From an uncultured Aquimarina sp. (GTDB taxonomy: Bacteria; Bacteroidota; Bacteroidia; Flavobacteriales; Flavobacteriaceae), in NCBI GenBank assembly GCA_947498705.1, contig CANMLW010000001.1, positions 372,001 to 436,000 on the forward strand: a stretch of DNA of 64,000 bases, written 5' to 3'. Position 1 is the stretch's first letter, and each line of letters begins with the position of its first letter. The notes beneath the pieces are model-generated. The model made no database searches and was not told the origin of the DNA. It was given only the letters and a program-made list of their open reading frames with translations. This document shows positions 58,699 through 64,000 of the stretch, in pieces. The position numbers and the translations under genes were made by a program.

Positions 58699-60807
58699 AT
58701 GAGATTTTTAACACCTGTATGTATTATTTTATTTTCAATTGTATCGCATGCACAAAAAGAAACGCTAACAATAGCTAAAGAACAACCTCATGTAGATTTT
58801 ACAGAGGCCAAGGTTGATATTCTGGTAACACCAAAAACTCAAACCGTCGCTGGAGAGGTATCCTATATATTTAATGTTCTAAAATCAATTGATACCGTAT
58901 TTGTAGATGCTCAAAAGATGAATATTAACAAAGTGGTTTTAGAAGAAAACAAAATTGATTTTATATATGATTCTAAAAAAATAGGAATTATAAGTGATTT
59001 TAAACCCAATACCCGTTATTCTGTAACAATAGCATATGATGCAACTCCCAAAAAAGCATTGTACTTCGTTAAGGATATAGAGGGTAATGATCAGGTTTGG
59101 ACCCAAGGTCAAGGAAAATATACTTCGAACTGGTTACCTAGTTTTGATGATATGAACGAAAAAGTAGCCTTTGACTTAGCTATTAGCTATCATAAAAATT
59201 TTGAAGTAATCGCCAATGGTAAATTAGAAAAGGTAGTTCCGATAAATGATTCTATTCAAAAGTGGCAGTATGATATGCAACAGCCTATGAGTAGTTATCT
59301 GGTAGCTTTTGCGATAGGTAAGTATGATAAGGTAGTAGACGTATCTTCAAGCGGAACTCCATTAGAAATGTATTACTACCCAAAAGATAAAGATAAGTTT
59401 GAATTTACTTATAAACACAGTAAAAAAATATTTGATTTCCTGGAAGAAGAAATTGGTTTTGATTATCCATGGCAAAATTATAAACAAATACCGGTAAAAG
59501 ATTTTTTATATGCAGGAATGGAAAATACAGGAACTACCATTTTTTCTGATAGTTTTATTGTAGACGAAACAGGGTTTGTGGATCAGAATTACATAAATGT
59601 AAATGCTCATGAGCTCGCACATCAATGGTTTGGTGACTTGGTTACAGCAACAGAAGGAAAGCATCATTGGTTACAGGAAGGTTTCGCAACATATTATGCC
59701 TTGTTAGCAGAAAAAGAGATTTTTGGAGAAGATTATTTCTTGTTTAAACTATATGAAAGTGCAGAGCAATTAACAGAACTATCAAAAACAGATAAAGCTA
59801 CTTCTTTACTAGATCCTAAGGCAAGTTCGTTAACATTTTATCAGCGAGGGGCATGGGCATTACATGCGCTTAGAAATTTAATTGGTGATGCCAGTTTTAA
59901 AATTAGTGTTCATAATTATTTAGAAAAACATAAGTTTAAAAATGTCACGACTAACGATTTTATTGCTGTAGCATCTTCGGTAAGTGGAATGGATTTATCT
60001 GATTATAAAAAATTGTGGTTAGATAATGTTAAATTTCCATCACAAGAAGCATTAGATATTCTTACGCAATCAAAGTTTATCAAAGACTATCTAAACCTTG
60101 CCAAAGAAAGGACACAACCAATTGCTGGAAAATGGAAAGAACTATCAGAAGCTCTTAGTTTTCCTGTTAACGATTATATTGGCCAGGAAGCGGTATATCA
60201 ATTAAGTGGTAATCGAGATCCAGAAGTAATAGCACTTTATGACAAAGCGTTTGAAACCAACAATGTTTTTGTACGTCAGGCAATAGCAAATACGCTTAGT
60301 ACAGTACCTAAAGATTTACAAGAACAATACGAATCCTTATTAAAAGATGCATCATATGCTACTATAGAACCTGCTATTTATCATTTATGGAGCAGTTTTC
60401 CACAAAAAAGGAAAGAATACCTTGATATCACCAAAGAAATTATAGGATTTAATAATAAAAATATTAGAACACTATGGTTGGTGTTGGCATTAAGCACACA
60501 AGGGTATCAAACAGATCAGCATCAGAAATATTATCAGGAACTATCCAGTTATACATCCCCTAAATACAGTTTTAATGTTCGACAAAATGCATTTACCTAT
60601 TTAGAGAGTTTACAAGCTTTTTCGGATCAATCTCTACAACATTTGGCAGAAGGTGCAGTGCATCACAATTGGCGTTTTCGAAGTTTCTGTAGAAAATTAG
60701 TAGATGCCGTACTTAAAAATGAAGAATATAAAAAGAAATATGTAGTTTTATGGGAACGTTTACCAAAAAATCAACAAGATTTTTTAAAGAAAAAGTTAAC
60801 CCCATAA
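58699..60807 (+). CDS. M1 family aminopeptidase
   Basis: A 702-residue zinc aminopeptidase with a signal peptide (about 1-19, SIVSHAQ), hence periplasmic or exported. The exopeptidase motif is GMENTG (about 273-278); the zinc site is HELAHQWFG with Glu in LQEGFATYY (about 312-340). A C-terminal helical-repeat domain follows. No T9SS sorting domain. It begins 163 bp after the previous terminator and ends 8 bp before the first patatin gene, so the three may be co-transcribed. Confidence 0.93.
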   Translation: MRFLTPVCIILFSIVSHAQKETLTIAKEQPHVDFTEAKVDILVTPKTQTVAGEVSYIFNVLKSIDTVFVDAQKMNINKVVLEENKIDFIYDSKKIGIISDFKPNTRYSVTIAYDATPKKALYFVKDIEGNDQVWTQGQGKYTSNWLPSFDDMNEKVAFDLAISYHKNFEVIANGKLEKVVPINDSIQKWQYDMQQPMSSYLVAFAIGKYDKVVDVSSSGTPLEMYYYPKDKDKFEFTYKHSKKIFDFLEEEIGFDYPWQNYKQIPVKDFLYAGMENTGTTIFSDSFIVDETGFVDQNYINVNAHELAHQWFGDLVTATEGKHHWLQEGFATYYALLAEKEIFGEDYFLFKLYESAEQLTELSKTDKATSLLDPKASSLTFYQRGAWALHALRNLIGDASFKISVHNYLEKHKFKNVTTNDFIAVASSVSGMDLSDYKKLWLDNVKFPSQEALDILTQSKFIKDYLNLAKERTQPIAGKWKELSEALSFPVNDYIGQEAVYQLSGNRDPEVIALYDKAFETNNVFVRQAIANTLSTVPKDLQEQYESLLKDASYATIEPAIYHLWSSFPQKRKEYLDITKEIIGFNNKNIRTLWLVLALSTQGYQTDQHQKYYQELSSYTSPKYSFNVRQNAFTYLESLQAFSDQSLQHLAEGAVHHNWRFRSFCRKLVDAVLKNEEYKKKYVVLWERLPKNQQDFLKKKLTP

Positions 60808-60815
60808 TATAAAAT

Positions 60816-61709
60816 ATGCGCGCATTGGTAATTTCTGGAGGTGGAAGTAAAGGAGCTTTTGCAGGAGGAGTTGCACAATATTTAATTCAGGACTTAGGTA
60901 ATCAATATGATATGTTTCTGGGAACTTCTACAGGAAGTCTCCTTGTTTCACATTTAGCACTGTCGAAAATAGAAGAAATTAAACAATTGTATACTTCTGT
61001 AAATCAGTCTTCAATTTTTAAAAGTTGCCCCTTTATTGTTAAAAAAAAGAAACGCTACACCAGTATTACAATCAATCATTTTAGTGTACTCTATAATTTA
61101 TTAAAAGGAAATAAATCTTTTGGAGATAGCAGTAACCTTAGAAAGTTGATAGAAGAAGCAATTTCTGAAGATGATTTTAATACCTTAAAACATAATGATG
61201 CCGAAATTGTAATTACCGTTACCAATCTTTCGACTAATAAAGTAGAATATAAATCGTTAAAAGAATGTAGTTATCAGGATTTTTTGGATTGGATTTGGAT
61301 ATCATGTAATTATCCACCTTTTATGAGTTTGGTCCGAAAAAATCGATGCGATTATGTTGATGGTGGCTTAGGCTCTATGGTACCTATAGAAGAGGCTATT
61401 AAAAGAGGAGCCAAACATCTAGATGTGATTGTATTAGAAACCGAAGTAAATTATTTGAATAGAATGCCGACCAAAAACCCTTTTACTTTGATTACTAATA
61501 TGGTAGATTTTATGATGGATAGGATTGAAAACCAAAACATTAGAATTGGTAAATTTAAAGCCAAAGAGCATGATGTAGCAATAGATTTATATTACACACC
61601 TACAGTACTCACAACTAATTCATTAATTTTTGACAAAGAAAAAATGACTGAATGGTGGGCAAAAGGATATACGTTTGCGAAAAAGAAAAACAGGTCTAAT
61701 CCATTATAA
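60816..61709 (+). CDS. patatin-like phospholipase, first of a tandem pair
   Basis: A 297-residue patatin-family lipid acyl hydrolase. It opens MRALVISGGGSKGAFAGGVA, so the oxyanion motif GGGxKG is at 8-13; the nucleophile Ser lies in FLGTSTGSLL (about 43-48) and the catalytic Asp in YVDGGLGSM (near 185). No signal peptide: cytoplasmic or peripheral membrane. 8 bp after the aminopeptidase; 1 bp before the second copy. Confidence 0.92.
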   Translation: MRALVISGGGSKGAFAGGVAQYLIQDLGNQYDMFLGTSTGSLLVSHLALSKIEEIKQLYTSVNQSSIFKSCPFIVKKKKRYTSITINHFSVLYNLLKGNKSFGDSSNLRKLIEEAISEDDFNTLKHNDAEIVITVTNLSTNKVEYKSLKECSYQDFLDWIWISCNYPPFMSLVRKNRCDYVDGGLGSMVPIEEAIKRGAKHLDVIVLETEVNYLNRMPTKNPFTLITNMVDFMMDRIENQNIRIGKFKAKEHDVAIDLYYTPTVLTTNSLIFDKEKMTEWWAKGYTFAKKKNRSNPL

Positions 61710-61710
61710 T

Positions 61711-62634
61711 ATGAGAGCATTGGTAATTTCGGGAGGAGGAAGTAAAGGAGCCTATGCTGGTGGTGTTGCGCAATACCTTATTAAGGAACAAGGTAAAAAA
61801 TATGATCTCTTTTTGGGCACTTCTACAGGTAGCCTTTTGATTCCTCAATTGGCCTTAGGAAATATAGATAAAATGCATGACATCTATACCAATGTAAACC
61901 AGCATACTATTTTTAATGTTAATCCCTTTGTAGTACGAAGAAAAGGAAATAGGGAGTTTGTATCGATAAACTTTTTTTCTTCGCTATGGCAATTTATTAA
62001 AAGAAAGAGAACTTTTGGAGAAAGTAAAAACCTGAGAAGAACCATACGCAGAAATTTTTCTGAAGCAGAGTTTAGATTGGCTCGTAGAAAAGTTGATGAT
62101 ATCGTAGTTACAGTTTCTAATCTTACAAAAAACAGAACAGAATATAAATCTATTAATGATTTTTCTTATGAAGACTTCTGCGATTGGATTTGGATGTCAT
62201 GTAATTATGTGCCCTTTATGAGTTTAGTCACCAAGGGTGGATGCGAATATGCAGATGGAGGATTTGGTTGCATGGTTCCAATACGTGAGGCTATAAGAAG
62301 AGGTGCTACAGAAGTTGATGCTATTATTCTCGAATCCGAAAACATGGAACATAATAAGATTTTAGGCAAAAATCCATTTTCTTTGATGGTGAATTTATAT
62401 GGCTTTGTTTTGGATCAGGTAGAAAGACATGACACGTTATTGGGTAAATTTGCAGCTATTAACAAAGATGTTTCATTAAACCTTTATTATACACCGTCTA
62501 AGCTTACAGAAAACTCATTGATTTTTGACAAAAAACTAATGCGTAATTGGTGGAAACAGGGGTATGCATATGCCGAACAAAAACATAAACTAGCAGAAGA
62601 AAATAAATTAAAAGATTTAGATACTTCTGGGTAA
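61711..62634 (+). CDS. patatin-like phospholipase, second of a tandem pair
   Basis: A 307-residue patatin-family enzyme starting at the ATG at 61711 (MRALVISGGGSKGAYAGGVA), one base after the previous stop; an upstream in-frame start in the first gene is unlikely. GGGSKG at 8-13, Ser in FLGTSTGSLL, Asp in YADGGFGCM. It shares most of its length with the first copy, with divergence mostly in the middle, so a local duplication is likely. Both catalytic residues are intact. Confidence 0.92.
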   Translation: MRALVISGGGSKGAYAGGVAQYLIKEQGKKYDLFLGTSTGSLLIPQLALGNIDKMHDIYTNVNQHTIFNVNPFVVRRKGNREFVSINFFSSLWQFIKRKRTFGESKNLRRTIRRNFSEAEFRLARRKVDDIVVTVSNLTKNRTEYKSINDFSYEDFCDWIWMSCNYVPFMSLVTKGGCEYADGGFGCMVPIREAIRRGATEVDAIILESENMEHNKILGKNPFSLMVNLYGFVLDQVERHDTLLGKFAAINKDVSLNLYYTPSKLTENSLIFDKKLMRNWWKQGYAYAEQKHKLAEENKLKDLDTSG

Positions 62635-62640
62635 TATTTC

Positions 62641-64000
62641 TTACACCTGTATAACTCCTAAATTGAATTTCTTTTCTATAGGAGCATGATTTGCAGCTTC
62701 TATTCCCATAGATATCCATTTCCTAGTATCCAAGGGGTCTATGATAGCATCGGTCCATAATCGTGCAGCGGCATAATACGGAGAGGTTTGCGCATCATAC
62801 TTACCCTTAATTTTGTCAAATAATGCCTTCTCTTCTTCTGCAGATAATTCTTCCCCTTTTTTCTTTAAAGAAGCCGTTTCAATTTGTAATAACACCTTGG
62901 CAGCTTGTGTTCCTCCCATAACCGCTAATTCGGCACTTGGCCATGCAACAATTAGCCTAGGATCATAGGCCTTACCGCACATTGCATAATTACCAGCACC
63001 ATAAGAATTTCCTGTAATGATAGTAAACTTAGGAACTACACTATTACTTACTGCATTTACCATTTTTGCACCATCTTTTATAATACCACCATGTTCACTT
63101 TTACTTCCAACCATAAAGCCCGTTACATCCTGCAAAAACACTAATGGAATTTTCTTTTGATTACAGTTTGCAATAAAGCGGGTTGCTTTATCTGCCGAAT
63201 CAGAATAGATTACACCACCAAATTGCATTTCTCCTTTCTTGGTCTTTACAATTTTACGTTGATTAGCAACTATGCCAACCGCCCATCCATCAATGCGAGC
63301 ATATCCGGTGATGATAGTTTGACCATATCCAGCTTTATACTCATCAAAATCAGAGTTGTCAACAAGTCTGGATATAATTTCCATAACGTCATATTGCTCA
63401 TTACGAGCTTTGGGCAAAATACCGTAGATTTCATCGGGATTCTGTTTAGGAAGAGATGGTTTGCTACGATTAAATCCTGCTTTTTCAAAATCTCCAATTT
63501 TAGAAAATACATTTTTGATAGTATCTAATGCATCAGCATCATCTTTTGCCTTATAATCGGTTACTCCAGATATTTCACAATGTGTCGTGGCACCTCCTAG
63601 CGTTTCATTATCAATACTTTCTCCTATAGCGGCTTTAACAAGATAACTTCCAGCTAGAAATATACTTCCCGTTTTATCCACAATAAGTGCTTCATCGCTC
63701 ATGATAGGTAAATAGGCACCTCCTGCTACACAACTTCCCATAACAGCAGAAATCTGAATGATTCCCATACTACTCATCACGGCATTATTACGAAATATTC
63801 TTCCGAAATGTTCTTTGTCTGGAAAAATTTCATCTTGCATAGGTAAATATACCCCAGCACTATCTACTAAATAAATAATTGGTAGTTTATTCTCTATTGC
63901 CAATTCCTGGGCTCTCAGGTTTTTTTTACCAGTAATAGGAAACCAGGCACCAGCTTTTACTGTTGCATCATTGGCAACAACGATACATTGTTTACCACTT
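62641..64000 (-). CDS. acyl-CoA carboxylase carboxyltransferase beta subunit, partial
   Basis: The C-terminal 453 codons of a propionyl-CoA / methylcrotonyl-CoA carboxylase beta chain; the frame runs on past the first TTG at 63903 to the right edge, so the start is outside. Visible: KAGAWFPITGKKNLRAQELA, the crotonase-fold loops with VMGSCVAGGAYLP, VQFGGVIYSDSADKA-like region, FLQDVTGFMVGSKSEHGGII and ITGNSYGAGNYAM. It carboxylates an acyl-CoA with a biotinylated alpha subunit. It converges on the patatin gene with 6 bp between stops. Confidence 0.92.
   Translation of the reverse strand, partial: SGKQCIVVANDATVKAGAWFPITGKKNLRAQELAIENKLPIIYLVDSAGVYLPMQDEIFPDKEHFGRIFRNNAVMSSMGIIQISAVMGSCVAGGAYLPIMSDEALIVDKTGSIFLAGSYLVKAAIGESIDNETLGGATTHCEISGVTDYKAKDDADALDTIKNVFSKIGDFEKAGFNRSKPSLPKQNPDEIYGILPKARNEQYDVMEIISRLVDNSDFDEYKAGYGQTIITGYARIDGWAVGIVANQRKIVKTKKGEMQFGGVIYSDSADKATRFIANCNQKKIPLVFLQDVTGFMVGSKSEHGGIIKDGAKMVNAVSNSVVPKFTIITGNSYGAGNYAMCGKAYDPRLIVAWPSAELAVMGGTQAAKVLLQIETASLKKKGEELSAEEEKALFDKIKGKYDAQTSPYYAAARLWTDAIIDPLDTRKWISMGIEAANHAPIEKKFNLGVIQV

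Noticed and set aside
60816..62634. Patatin pair as a CBASS-type defence effector
   Set aside because: No CD-NTase or Cap2/Cap3 gene is nearby, and the enzymes sit directly behind an aminopeptidase.

Overview
The window is about 64 kb of AT-rich chromosome from a marine member of the Bacteroidota, most likely Flavobacteriaceae and probably close to Aquimarina. The evidence for this is: two large secreted proteins with type IX secretion (T9SS) C-terminal sorting domains; promoters of the TTG-N19-TAnnTTTG type; almost no Shine-Dalgarno sequences; lipoproteins; an ECF sigma/anti-sigma/DUF4097 gene set; and protein sequences for Lon, Cmk, RecQ, CysE/CysM and RecG that read as typical for this family. 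The genus is an inference. I see no rRNA, tRNA, CRISPR array, insertion sequence or prophage.

Layout. 1-2237: ECF sigma factor, membrane anti-sigma-like protein and DUF4097-like surface proteins, all leftward. 2.4-7.3 kb: lon, a solitary MreB paralogue, cmk and a small secreted protein. 7.4-11.2 kb: a large T9SS reprolysin-like metalloprotease and a BON-LysM protein. 11.4-19.7 kb: truA, a MOSC protein, recQ, membrane proteins, a cyclase-family hydrolase, the cysE-cysM operon and a conserved unknown gene. 19.7-24.8 kb: pirin, three N-acetyltransferase-type or regulatory genes, a cation/proton antiporter and a DUF547 protein.

24.8-33.6 kb is the standout accessory block. Four leftward genes with gaps of 57, 18 and 4 bp encode, in transcription order, a caspase-family (C14) protease, a bacterial gasdermin, a CHAT-family caspase-like protease, and a 1340-residue nSTAND ATPase with a transmembrane segment and a C-terminal WD40 beta-propeller. 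The natural reading is a pyroptosis-like abortive-infection system: the ATPase/propeller senses a trigger, one or both proteases become active, the gasdermin loses its short C-terminal tail, and the membrane is permeabilised.

34-47 kb: M48 lipoprotein protease, MFS transporter, lipocalin and OmpA lipoproteins, fumC, a short membrane protein missed by length filters, isochorismatase- and M20-type hydrolases, a PhzF protein, a SigZ-like sigma factor, and katG with a clear Bacteroidota promoter. 47-55 kb: N-acetyltransferase, unknown and membrane proteins, a second PhzF, a membrane-bound class III nucleotide cyclase, recG, and a secreted protein ending in 18 aspartates. 55-64 kb: a T9SS BNR/FN3 protein preceded by a three-copy LytTR-like operator with 21-bp periodicity, an M1 aminopeptidase, two tandem patatin-like phospholipases, and the C-terminal part of an acyl-CoA carboxylase beta subunit cut by the window edge.
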